Shown piece after piece: positions 6,857 through 14,327 of a stretch of 23,082 nucleotides of DNA (its first letter is position 1; every line of letters starts with the position of its first letter). The translations under genes and the position numbers were made by a program. Under the pieces are notes generated by a model. It was not told the DNA's origin and searched no databases. It was given only the letters and a program-made list of their open reading frames with translations. Origin of the DNA: Cyclobacteriaceae bacterium (GTDB lineage: Bacteria; Bacteroidota; Bacteroidia; Cytophagales; Cyclobacteriaceae); contig JANYDR010000066.1 in NCBI GenBank assembly GCA_025363495.1, positions 1 through 23,082 on the forward strand, read 5' to 3'.

Positions 6857-7879
6857 ATGGCAAGCACGTTTCGGGACCAATTAAATATTCTTTCAGGATT
6901 GACATCTGAGCGAACATGGAATGCAACCCGGGTTTGGTCGAGTTATATGACTTCCCGAATGTCGGGGAAAGTGTCGCATAAAGGATTTCCGATCAGTATC
7001 TCGATTGAGCCAACTACTTCGTGTAATCTCCGTTGCCCGGAATGCCCCAGCGGCTTGCGCTCATTTACCCGGCCGACCGGAATGCTAAAAGATGATTTGT
7101 TTAAAAATGTAATTGATCAACTTTCCTCAACACTTTCCTACCTGACATTTTATTTTCAGGGAGAGCCATATCTTAATCCAAAATTCCTGGAGATGGTGCA
7201 ATATGCTTCCGGAAAAGGGATTTATACAGCAACGTCCACCAATGCCCATTATCTGGATGAAGAAAATGCGAGAAAAACAATTGCTTCCGGACTTGACCGG
7301 TTAATAATTTCTATTGATGGCACGGAACAAGAGACGTATCAATCCTACCGGGTAGGAGGCAAGCTCGAAAAGGTGATTGAAGGCACAAAAAATATTTTGC
7401 GACTGAGAAAGGAAATGAAATCAAGGACACCTCATGTTGTATTTCAGTTTCTGGTGGTACGCCCAAATGAACACCAGGTTCCTGAGGTGTATGCATTGGC
7501 CAATGAATTGGGTGTTGATCGGGTCGCATTAAAGACAGCCCAGATCTATGATTATAAAAATGGCTCTGATCTTATTCCGACGCTGGATAAATATTCAAGG
7601 TATCGACACGAGGCAAATGGACTCTTCTCCATTAAAAATGAATTATTGAATCATTGTTGGAAGATGTGGCACAGTTGTGTGATCACCTGGGACGGTAAAG
7701 TAGTTCCGTGCTGTTTTGATAAAGATGCGCATCATATAATGGGAGATCTTTCGAATCAGTCATTTGAAGAAATCTGGAAGGGAGAAGCTTATAATGAATT
7801 CAGGGCCTCACTGCTTCGTTCAAGAAGTGAGATTGAGATGTGTAAAAATTGTACAGAGGGCACGAAAGTGTGGGCTTAG
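6857..7879 (+). CDS. Radical SAM/SPASM domain protein, substrate unknown
   Basis: 340 residues. The radical SAM 4Fe-4S motif CX3CX2C is Cys56/Cys60/Cys63 (CNLRCPEC), followed by the GEPYLNP region (SAM-binding GGEP-like), about residues 96-102, and the beta-strand region DRLIISIDG. The C-terminal part has a SPASM-type auxiliary cluster region with Cys267, Cys274, Cys285/Cys286, Cys329 and Cys332, including SCVITWDGKVVPCCFD and CKNC. The N-terminal extension of about 45 residues is basic and amphipathic rather than a RRE-like domain. SPASM enzymes modify peptides (RiPPs) or protein side chains (sulfatase maturases), but many Bacteroidota copies have no known substrate. No short precursor peptide was found on either side, and the neighbour on the opposite strand is an Lnb-like gene. 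The ATG start is supported by the short divergent gap. Confidence 0.85.
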   Translation: MASTFRDQLNILSGLTSERTWNATRVWSSYMTSRMSGKVSHKGFPISISIEPTTSCNLRCPECPSGLRSFTRPTGMLKDDLFKNVIDQLSSTLSYLTFYFQGEPYLNPKFLEMVQYASGKGIYTATSTNAHYLDEENARKTIASGLDRLIISIDGTEQETYQSYRVGGKLEKVIEGTKNILRLRKEMKSRTPHVVFQFLVVRPNEHQVPEVYALANELGVDRVALKTAQIYDYKNGSDLIPTLDKYSRYRHEANGLFSIKNELLNHCWKMWHSCVITWDGKVVPCCFDKDAHHIMGDLSNQSFEEIWKGEAYNEFRASLLRSRSEIEMCKNCTEGTKVWA

Positions 7880-7947
7880 AATTCTCAGTAAACCATCTTG
7901 AAAGAAATATTATGCAAAGTGCGTTACGCAGAATGTATATTTTTTCC

Positions 7948-7973
7948 CACGGATGACACGGATTTTCTCGGAT
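7948..7973. repeat. Short direct repeat array of cacggat-type heptamers
   Basis: Two exact copies of cacggat (7948-7954 and 7957-7963) and a near copy ctcggat (7967-7973) follow each other with periods of 9 and 10 bases. The array lies in the intergenic stretch after the radical SAM gene. Its second unit is part of the left arm of a larger inverted repeat (see next entry). It resembles dispersed intergenic repeats seen in many bacterial genomes; that comparison is from memory, not tested. Confidence 0.6.
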
Positions 7974-8053
7974 AATACAGAATGCACTTAGTTATAAACA
8001 AAACTTATTGATGATAGCTTTGCTTCATCAAATACGTGAAGATCCGTGTCATC
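7952..8053. repeat. 12-bp perfect inverted repeat enclosing a smaller hairpin
   Basis: Left arm gatgacacggat (7952-7963) and right arm atccgtgtcatc (8042-8053) are perfect reverse complements separated by 78 bases. Between them is a second hairpin, ttgatga (8008-8014) / tcatcaa (8025-8031) with a 10-base loop. Just outside, aatgac-gaa-gtcatt (8077-8091) is a further small hairpin. No open frame of note and no transposase lie between the arms, and no target-site duplication was recognised. The stretch 7880-8158 otherwise holds no gene I can support. It may be a remnant of a dispersed repeat or a structured transcript end for the flanking convergent genes. Confidence 0.65.
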
Positions 8054-8158
8054 TGTTGAAAAGTTCTGGCGAAAGCAATGACGAAGTCATTAATCAATCT
8101 CGCTGAGATCGGTGGAAAACCAACTAGATGCAATAAAATATAACTTGATAAAGTAGGA

Positions 8159-8326
8159 CTATTGTTTTGATTGGATCGCTTTCTCAATCTTCGCCAGATC
8201 AATAGCACCGCATTTTCCGCAACCTGAAGAGCAGGCATTTTTAGCCTGGAAGCTCTTGTAAATGAGATTTCCAACGTAGCCAAGTGCTACTAAGAAAATA
8301 AGTCCGATAACAATTTCCTGGATCAC
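8159..8326 (-). CDS. FeoB-associated Cys-rich membrane protein
   Basis: A 55-residue gene that size filters easily miss. It starts at GTG (8326); an in-frame TAG lies 24 bases upstream with no ATG between, so GTG is the only reasonable start. The protein has one N-terminal membrane helix (about 5-21, IVIGLIFLVALGYVGNL), a short basic stretch, and a cysteine cluster ACSSGCGKCGA with Cys32, Cys36 and Cys39, then a Lys-rich tail. This order matches the FeoB-associated Cys-rich membrane protein family (PF12669), whose members usually sit next to the ferrous iron transporter gene feoB and may bind iron or a cluster near the transporter. No feoA or feoB is in the window, so this copy is detached. 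Role in iron uptake is inferred from the family only. Confidence 0.8.
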   Translation of the reverse strand: MIQEIVIGLIFLVALGYVGNLIYKSFQAKNACSSGCGKCGAIDLAKIEKAIQSKQ

Positions 8327-8529
8327 GGTGTAAAAGTAACAATACCACTACAAAACACCTATGCGGTGTGAATAATTCAATGTTCATGATTGGACAGAGC
8401 ATGTCAGATCCGTACACCAAATTTCCTCAAAAACGGCCTTGAAAAGCTGGATTCAAATAAAACATGAATGGCCTCATTATTGGCAATTGTGCACGAAACT
8501 TTTATAGATTGAGATTCATCAAATAGAAT

Positions 8530-10929
8530 ATGCTAAAAAATTATTTCAAAACAGCCCTTCGCAGTTTGTGGCGCGAAAAAGGTAACACGGGTATCAATCT
8601 GGCCGGCTTAACCCTTGGCATCACATCCAGTCTTATTCTTTTTCTGATGATCCGGCATATGTCGAGCTACGATAATTATCATTCGAAGCGCGACCGTATT
8701 TATCGGGTGGTAACAGAATCTGATGGTAACAATGGGAAAAATCACACCTCAGGAGTTCCTGCCATCCTACAGGTAGCATTTCGGAATGATTTTCCGGAGG
8801 CCGAAGAGGTAACGTTTACATCGTATGAGAATCGTGGGTTGGTAACCCTTCCCCAGCTTGTTGGTGAGCCAAAAAAGTATGAAGAAGAGCACAGCATTGT
8901 TTACGCTCAGCAAAATTATTTTAAAATCTTCGATCGGAAAATTTTGAGAGGTGATGCAACGAAAGCTTTAGATGAACCAAATGCCGCAGTCATTTCGGAA
9001 AAACTTGCTTTGAAATATTTTGGTGGGAAAGATGCTCTTGGTGAGGTTTTAAAATTTAACAACAAGGAATATAAGATATCATCGGTCATGGAAGATTTTC
9101 CATCCAATACAGATTTTCCGTTTGATCTTATGTTGTCTTATGTGACTATTCAGAAGGAACGCGAAGAGGGAGCATGGCATAGCATATGGAGTGATGAAAA
9201 TTGCTATTTTTTATTAAGAGAGGGAGAGAGTATTTCCAATATTGAGCGACGGATGCCCGATTTCGGAAAGAAGTATCTGGGAGAAGATGCCGTGCGCGAA
9301 GCTTTTAGTGTTCAGCCGTTTGGTGAAATTCATTTTGATGACCGATATGGAAATTACAATTACAATACCATAAGTCGTGGGATGCTCTCAATCTTAGGTG
9401 TGATTGCTATTTTTCTTATTGTAACGGCCTGTATCAACTTTATCAACCTTTCGACAGCAGAAGCAATTAAGCGTTCTAAAGAAGTAGGAATAAGAAAATC
9501 GTTAGGAAGCACACGACGTCAGTTGATTGCACAGTTCCTGGGGGAATCTGCATTAGTGACACTTCTTGCTATGTTTATGGCTCTGGTACTTACATACGTA
9601 GCACTTACTTTTCTAAATCCTTTTCTAAATCTCTCACTCTCTTTGAATTTTCTTTCCGATACCGGTCTCTGGATTTTTATAGTTGGAATTTCAGTGGTTG
9701 TTGCTGGACTTTCCGGACTATACCCATCATTTGTTGTTTCAGGTTTTAATCCTGTGACAGCACTTAAGAATACAATGGGAAATAGAAACTCTTCAGGATT
9801 TAACCTTCGAAGAGCATTGGTCGTTGTTCAATTTTCCATTTCTCAATTTTTCATAATTGGAACGATCGTATTGATAAGTCAGATGAATTACTTTCAAAAG
9901 AAGGACCTGGGTTTTAATAAAGATGCAATTCTTACTGTACCAATACCAGTCCGGGAATCTCCTTCCGATGACGGATCTGGTAAGATGAGGACATTGCGGG
10001 AGGAGATTTCAGGAATCAGCGGCGTAGAGTTGGCCAGCCTTAGCAATACACCACCATCCTCTGGCTCAGTGAGTGGAACAAGTTTTAAAATTGAAGGGAA
10101 TGAAAAGGATTTTGAAACTCAGGTGAAATTGATCGACGGAAACTACCTGAGTCTTTATGGACTAAAATTAGCCGCCGGAGATAACGTTCAGGACCTTGAC
10201 ACAGCGCAGGGATTTTTAGTGAATGAAAAACTCGCCACGATGGTTGGATATAAAAATCCACAGGAGATCATTGGAAAGAAAATTAAATTATGGAGAAAGG
10301 ATTTACCGGTAGTGGGTGTAGTGAAAGACTTTCACACGATGTCACTTCATCAACCCATAGAAGCGACAGCACTGTTCAACAGACTCAATAATTTCCGTCG
10401 GCTTTCCATTAAAATCAATCCGATAGAAATGCAAGGCACCATTAAACAGATCCAGCAAAAATGGGAAGCATCCTATCCCGAATTTATATTCTCGTATGAG
10501 TTTCTGGATGATTCGATAAAGGAATTTTATGACAACGAAAGACGTATATCGGTTTTGTTAACACTCTTCACCTCAATGGCTATCTTCATCGGTTGTCTGG
10601 GATTATTTGGATTGGCTTCGTTTATGGCCAATCAAAAGACAAAAGAAATTGGTGTTCGAAAAGTATTGGGAGCGTCTGTGGAAAGTATAGTTATGATGTT
10701 TTCAAAGGAATATATTAAACTCATTGCAGTAGGCTTTCTACTGGCATCCCCGATGGCCTGGTATGTAATGAATCAATGGCTCAATGGATTTGCTTATAAG
10801 ATTGAAATCGGTCCCGCGATATTTCTTGCCGGAATCGGACTGACGTTAGTGATTGCGATTATTACCGTTGGATACCGATCATTTAAGGCTGCGGTTATTA
10901 ATCCAGCGCAGTCGTTGAGGTCAGAATGA
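8530..10929 (+). CDS. ABC transporter permease, MacB/FtsX type with two FtsX domains
   Basis: 799 residues. The layout is an N-terminal cytoplasmic stub (MLKNYFKTALRSLWREK), TM1 at about 22-42, a first MacB-like periplasmic domain (about 43-282), TMs at about 285-308, 341-362 and 381-403 forming FtsX domain 1 (with RSKEVGIRKSLGSTRRQL at 315-332), TM at about 428-450, a second periplasmic domain (about 451-670), and FtsX domain 2 with three TMs (about 675-698, 728-747, 762-783, containing KTKEIGVRKVLGAS). Such permeases work with a LolD/MacB-type ATPase as mechanotransmitters moving substrates or signals across the envelope, but no ATPase gene is adjacent. Bacteroidota genomes carry many such paralogs, and their substrates are mostly unknown. 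The 203-base region upstream (8327-8529) is the only untranslated control region for it, and no clear promoter is seen there. Confidence 0.9.
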   Translation: MLKNYFKTALRSLWREKGNTGINLAGLTLGITSSLILFLMIRHMSSYDNYHSKRDRIYRVVTESDGNNGKNHTSGVPAILQVAFRNDFPEAEEVTFTSYENRGLVTLPQLVGEPKKYEEEHSIVYAQQNYFKIFDRKILRGDATKALDEPNAAVISEKLALKYFGGKDALGEVLKFNNKEYKISSVMEDFPSNTDFPFDLMLSYVTIQKEREEGAWHSIWSDENCYFLLREGESISNIERRMPDFGKKYLGEDAVREAFSVQPFGEIHFDDRYGNYNYNTISRGMLSILGVIAIFLIVTACINFINLSTAEAIKRSKEVGIRKSLGSTRRQLIAQFLGESALVTLLAMFMALVLTYVALTFLNPFLNLSLSLNFLSDTGLWIFIVGISVVVAGLSGLYPSFVVSGFNPVTALKNTMGNRNSSGFNLRRALVVVQFSISQFFIIGTIVLISQMNYFQKKDLGFNKDAILTVPIPVRESPSDDGSGKMRTLREEISGISGVELASLSNTPPSSGSVSGTSFKIEGNEKDFETQVKLIDGNYLSLYGLKLAAGDNVQDLDTAQGFLVNEKLATMVGYKNPQEIIGKKIKLWRKDLPVVGVVKDFHTMSLHQPIEATALFNRLNNFRRLSIKINPIEMQGTIKQIQQKWEASYPEFIFSYEFLDDSIKEFYDNERRISVLLTLFTSMAIFIGCLGLFGLASFMANQKTKEIGVRKVLGASVESIVMMFSKEYIKLIAVGFLLASPMAWYVMNQWLNGFAYKIEIGPAIFLAGIGLTLVIAIITVGYRSFKAAVINPAQSLRSE

Positions 10930-10981
10930 TTTAAAAGGTCAATAGCTTTCTTCTCAGGCTTAAATATCCTATTTTGAATAG

Positions 10982-11497
10982 ATGTTTAAATCTACAGCCT
11001 TATTTTTTGGCGTATTCATTTTTGGACTTGTCATCTACTCATCTGAAAAAAAGAAGGACCCAGGCCTTCTTCATGTCGGTGATATTGAATTTGATCCATC
11101 GACGGACAATCCTAATTTTAAGATTTGCGGACGTATTTTTCAATACTATAACTTTGAGAAGGGTAATTTCTCGCTTGATAAGAAACTAATACGTCAACAT
11201 TTTTTCAGTAAGATCAGGAAAGGCTCGATATATCAAAACGGTTACATCACAATTCGCTTTATAGTGAACTGTGAAGGTGTGACGGATCGTTTTAGGATTT
11301 ATGAAATTGACAGGAACTGGAAGAAGACAAAATTTGATGACAAACTTAAGAACCAACTTCTAACACTGACGAAAGAATTGAAGGGATGGAAACCAGGTGA
11401 ATTTCCCGAGTTCAGACAATGGAGCGGCAAATTTGACTTCTATCAATACCTGACATTTAAGATTCGCAATGGAGAATTAATGGATATAACGCCATGA
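10982..11497 (+). CDS. Hypothetical protein with TonB C-terminal-like region
   Basis: 171 residues. Residues 5-20 form a membrane anchor or signal segment (TALFFGVFIFGLVIYS), followed by a basic SEKKK. The region about 86-140 resembles the TonB C-terminal fold seen in many small Bacteroidota proteins: the strand GYITIRFIVNCEGVTDRFRI (88-107), then a helix with Leu/Lys pattern, then GWKPGEF (135-141), equivalent to the W-x-P-G of TonB-C domains. It lacks a full TonB layout (no Pro-rich spacer), so it is probably not a functional energy transducer. The resemblance is judged by eye. It overlaps the next gene as ATGA, so the two are likely cotranslated. The ABC permease ends 52 bases upstream on the same strand. 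Confidence 0.6.
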   Translation: MFKSTALFFGVFIFGLVIYSSEKKKDPGLLHVGDIEFDPSTDNPNFKICGRIFQYYNFEKGNFSLDKKLIRQHFFSKIRKGSIYQNGYITIRFIVNCEGVTDRFRIYEIDRNWKKTKFDDKLKNQLLTLTKELKGWKPGEFPEFRQWSGKFDFYQYLTFKIRNGELMDITP

Positions 11498-12303
11498 AGA
11501 ATATTTTTGGAATTATAGCTTTGATATTTTCCTCATTGACCTTCGTTTCTGAAAAGGACAAAGCCGATGGCTGTAAAAGAGCTGAGGAAATGTGGCAGCA
11601 TGAAGAACGTCTTGAACAAGGATCGCCACAGTCTTTGAGTAATCTTGACAGTATCATAACAATTTGTCCTGGCTTTGCGAAAGCCTGGAGAGAAAGAGGT
11701 GTTGCCTATTTAAAGCGTGGGGATTTCGGTGCCTGGGGACCTTACATCAATAAGGCAGTAGAGCTGGAGCCCACAATATATTTACCAATTCGGGGTTGGT
11801 GCCGGTTTAGCTTTCTTCGTGATTATGAAGGCACAATTGCTGATTTAACAAAACTCGATACGTTAGTTGGTTTTCACACAATCTATGCCAGTGACTTTAA
11901 TATTTACCTTATTATTGGAGAATCATATGCTGCCTTGGGTGAATATGATAAAGCATTAATTTATTATAACAAGGATATTGATAATACGATAAAAGAAAGT
12001 GGAGATAGTTGGGTAGGATTATATGATTATCTCTATCGTGGTATCTTAAAATATAAGATTGGCGATTTCACGGGTGCTCTAGCCGACTTAGATAATGAGA
12101 TGAAAAAATATGAATCACTGGCCGACTCTTATTACTTTAAAGGATTGATCTATGCAAAGCTTGGCAAACGTTCTGAAAGTAAAGAGCAGTTTCTAAAAGC
12201 CCGTGAATTAATTAACGGGAAAGGATTCAAACACAAAGACCCGTATTGTGAGGTTCAGGAGGAAATTTATGCTTCAGATGTTGAGGAGCACTTGCGAGAC
12301 TAA
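11494..12303 (+). CDS. Exported tetratricopeptide-repeat protein
   Basis: 269 residues. The N-terminal hydrophobic segment (about 3-18, NIFGIIALIFSSLTFV) is a signal peptide or anchor. The rest is helical repeat: TPR-like units are seen at about 60-95 (AWRERGVAYLKRGDFGAW, then AVELEP), about 135-165 (IIGESYAALGEYDKALIYYN), about 178-210 (YRGILKYKIGDFTGALADLD) and about 212-240 (YYFKGLIYAKLGKRSESKEQ). TPRs bind partner proteins, and none is named by the sequence. The start ATG overlaps the stop of the preceding gene (ATGA at 11494-11497). The gene ends before a region convergent with the aspartic protease gene. A role together with the TonB-C-like partner is inferred only from coupling. Confidence 0.75.
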   Translation: MKNIFGIIALIFSSLTFVSEKDKADGCKRAEEMWQHEERLEQGSPQSLSNLDSIITICPGFAKAWRERGVAYLKRGDFGAWGPYINKAVELEPTIYLPIRGWCRFSFLRDYEGTIADLTKLDTLVGFHTIYASDFNIYLIIGESYAALGEYDKALIYYNKDIDNTIKESGDSWVGLYDYLYRGILKYKIGDFTGALADLDNEMKKYESLADSYYFKGLIYAKLGKRSESKEQFLKARELINGKGFKHKDPYCEVQEEIYASDVEEHLRD

Positions 12304-12312
12304 ATTAAAGAC

Positions 12313-12350
12313 TTGCTCACTCGAGTTTTATTATAACCTCATTTGAGCAA
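12313..12350. terminator. Inverted repeat spanning the ends of convergent genes
   Basis: Arms ttgctca (12313-12319) and tgagcaa (12344-12350) are perfect reverse complements with a 24-base loop. The left arm lies just after the TPR gene stop and the right arm lies inside the last codons of the - strand protease gene. An 8-base palindrome actcgagt (12319-12326) overlaps the left arm. It could act as a bidirectional transcription end, but the long loop makes this weak. Confidence 0.3.
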
Positions 12351-12747
12351 AATCGGGATGGTCGGGATTAACAATTAGCTCTTGCCGTTGCGGATGGATG
12401 AGCACGTCCATGTCTTCAAGAGGAATAGCTCCGGGCAAGGGCTCTGCATCTCCGGGCAATACGATAGCTCGGCAAGTAGTTTGCCGGTTCTTAAAACGCA
12501 ATTCAACAGGGGCCACCATATCATACTCTGCAATTACCCCATTTGCTAATTGGTATTTTCGCCTCTCAACAACCGGTAACTGAAGATGCTCCTGAATATT
12601 TTCATTAATGGCCAACATATAACTACCGGAGTCGACCAAGGCAGTGATATGCATTCTCTTTACCTCTTCGAGGCCGATGACATTTCTCCGTACTAAAGCC
12701 AGGTCATCCCCATTGATTATTTCAACCTCAGCATATATAAGTCCCAT
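12331..12747 (-). CDS. Retropepsin-like aspartic protease (clan AA)
   Basis: 138 residues, cytoplasmic (no signal peptide). The active-site motif is Asp39-Ser40-Gly41 in ITALVDSGSYMLAIN, the DSG/DTG triad of retropepsin-like folds; one such motif per chain implies that the active enzyme is a dimer. The C-terminal part has LPGAIPLEDMDVLIHP (about 104-119), the conserved hydrophobic-hydrophobic-G followed by the family's PLE-MD-LI-P block, and ends VNPDHPD. The match is to the small bacterial clan AA aspartic protease family, whose substrates are unknown. It lies 97 bases downstream of the lytic transglycosylase on the same strand and is convergent with the TPR gene. A TAnnTTTA-like box at about 15 bases before the ATG suggests it could have its own promoter. 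Confidence 0.8.
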   Translation of the reverse strand: MGLIYAEVEIINGDDLALVRRNVIGLEEVKRMHITALVDSGSYMLAINENIQEHLQLPVVERRKYQLANGVIAEYDMVAPVELRFKNRQTTCRAIVLPGDAEPLPGAIPLEDMDVLIHPQRQELIVNPDHPDFAQMRL

Positions 12748-12844
12748 AAAATCTATTTTTATTAAAGCTACAATTTTTATGAGAAGACTTGGGATTGGTT
12801 CAGTCAGGTAAACATGACTAATTTTATCACTTTAAATTAACCTT

Positions 12845-14272
12845 TTAGCCAACAATCAGTTTCATTCCAGGTTCCAATCGGTTGCTTTTTAGCTTGTTTA
12901 GGCTTTTAATTTTCTCAATGGTAATTCCCTGAAACTTCTTTGAGATATCCCAAAGTGTATCTCCCGGCTGAACTATATAAGTCTTATCATTCGGTAATAT
13001 TGCAGTAGCTGTAGTTTGGGTCGATTTAGATAGCGTCTGAATTACTTTTCGGGAAGGAGCTATCCAAATATTTAAGCGTTGACCGGTACGAATCATATTT
13101 CCCCGGATATTATTCCACTTCCGAAGATCCTCAACACGCACGCGGTGTCGTTGAGCAATAGAACCCAAAACATCTCCATAATTCACCCGATATATAATTA
13201 ACTCGCGGCCTGCTGTATTACCAGAGGTGTTCTTCGCCAGCATTTCAATTTCCTTGCGTCCTACTTTTGAAGCAGAGTCGAGTATATGTAACCGGTCTTT
13301 CTCCAATTCAATTTTTGCCGCAAGGGGCAAACGGATTGTGTAGGGTTTCCCAGTTTCCGGAATCGCGTTATGTCGTATAGAAGGATTCAATAGTAACAAA
13401 TCTTCTGTGCATGTGCCTGTGAGCTTGGCAAACGTGTCGAAGTGAAGAAATTTGGTCACTGTAAGCGTATCATGCTCGATGGGTAGCTCAAGAGCGGTTT
13501 CAATCATGTTATGCTCTTCTGCATAATTCATTGCGTATATAATTGCAACGAACTGAGGTACATAAGAACGCGTTTCACGTGGCAAATACTTATAGACTTC
13601 CCAGAAAGTCTTTTTATTTCCGGATCTGCGAATAGCGCGTCTTACTGTGCCGGGTCCTGAGTTATAAGCCGCCAATGCCAAATCCCAATTATGGAACATT
13701 GAATACAACTGACTTAGATATCTACAAGCTGCTTCTGTCGATTTTTCAGGATCCATGCGGTCATCGAAATACCAATCGTTGTGCAGGTCGAAGTATCTGC
13801 CTGTAAATGCCATGAACTGCCACAGTCCGACCGCACTTGCACGCGATATCGCTCTGGGATTCAATCCAGATTCAATAATTGACAGATACTTTAGTTCTTC
13901 AGGGAGGTTGTATTTCGTGAGATACTTTTCAAATAATGGAAAGTAAAGATCTTTTCTACGAAGCATCAGGCGAGTGTATTCACGGTTTCGGATGGTGAAA
14001 TAATTAATAAAACCGTGTATGTTACTGTTATAAGGAAGTGCAATTGTCTGCTGAATGCAAGCCAATCGGTCCGCTACCAGTTCAGGTGTTTCTTCTGCAG
14101 GAATATATTCGTAATCCATTGGCAGGGGAAACATCATTTGACCAGCGAGAGTATCGATGGCCAGAATTTCGGACTCAACATCTTCTGCGATAGAATCAGG
14201 CAGGTTCGGGATTTGCGCAGACGCTTTTCCGATTATAAAGACGAACAGATAATATTTTAACCAGCCTCTCAT
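12845..14272 (-). CDS. MltD-like lytic transglycosylase with two LysM domains
   Basis: 475 residues. The signal peptide is residues 1-19 (ending GKASA) with no lipobox, so the enzyme is probably periplasmic rather than a lipoprotein like E. coli MltD. The SLT catalytic domain, about 105-250, carries the catalytic Glu134 in SIIESGLNP, the SAVGLWQFM motif (146-154) and AAYNSGPG. Two LysM peptidoglycan-binding domains follow: about 355-402 (IYRVNYGDVLGSIAQRH) and about 430-475 (YIVQPGDTLWDISKKF). It cleaves the glycan strand with formation of 1,6-anhydromuramic ends and serves wall remodelling. It lies 55 bases downstream of gatA on the same strand. Family assignment is firm, while equivalence to MltD is by architecture. 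Confidence 0.92.
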   Translation of the reverse strand: MRGWLKYYLFVFIIGKASAQIPNLPDSIAEDVESEILAIDTLAGQMMFPLPMDYEYIPAEETPELVADRLACIQQTIALPYNSNIHGFINYFTIRNREYTRLMLRRKDLYFPLFEKYLTKYNLPEELKYLSIIESGLNPRAISRASAVGLWQFMAFTGRYFDLHNDWYFDDRMDPEKSTEAACRYLSQLYSMFHNWDLALAAYNSGPGTVRRAIRRSGNKKTFWEVYKYLPRETRSYVPQFVAIIYAMNYAEEHNMIETALELPIEHDTLTVTKFLHFDTFAKLTGTCTEDLLLLNPSIRHNAIPETGKPYTIRLPLAAKIELEKDRLHILDSASKVGRKEIEMLAKNTSGNTAGRELIIYRVNYGDVLGSIAQRHRVRVEDLRKWNNIRGNMIRTGQRLNIWIAPSRKVIQTLSKSTQTTATAILPNDKTYIVQPGDTLWDISKKFQGITIEKIKSLNKLKSNRLEPGMKLIVG

Positions 14273-14327
14273 AATAACGTAACGGCGTATCTTTTTAAAA
14301 ATTATTCTGAACCGTTTCCCAGTGATC

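Noticed and set aside
7952..8053. Terminal inverted repeats of an insertion sequence or MITE
   Set aside because: Only 78 bases separate the arms, no transposase is near, and no target-site duplication was recognised; kept as an unexplained repeat instead.
7880..8158. A RiPP precursor peptide for the radical SAM/SPASM enzyme
   Set aside because: No short frame with a leader/core pattern, Cys-rich or Gly-rich core, and credible start was found downstream of the enzyme.
8005..8283. A 92-codon - strand frame overlapping the Cys-rich peptide
   Set aside because: It is out of frame with the recognisable FeoB-associated peptide, has no family-like features, and crosses the inverted-repeat region.
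10974..11189. 71-codon + strand frame overlapping the TonB-C-like gene
   Set aside because: It is in another frame, inside the longer gene starting at 10982 that is coupled by ATGA to the next gene.
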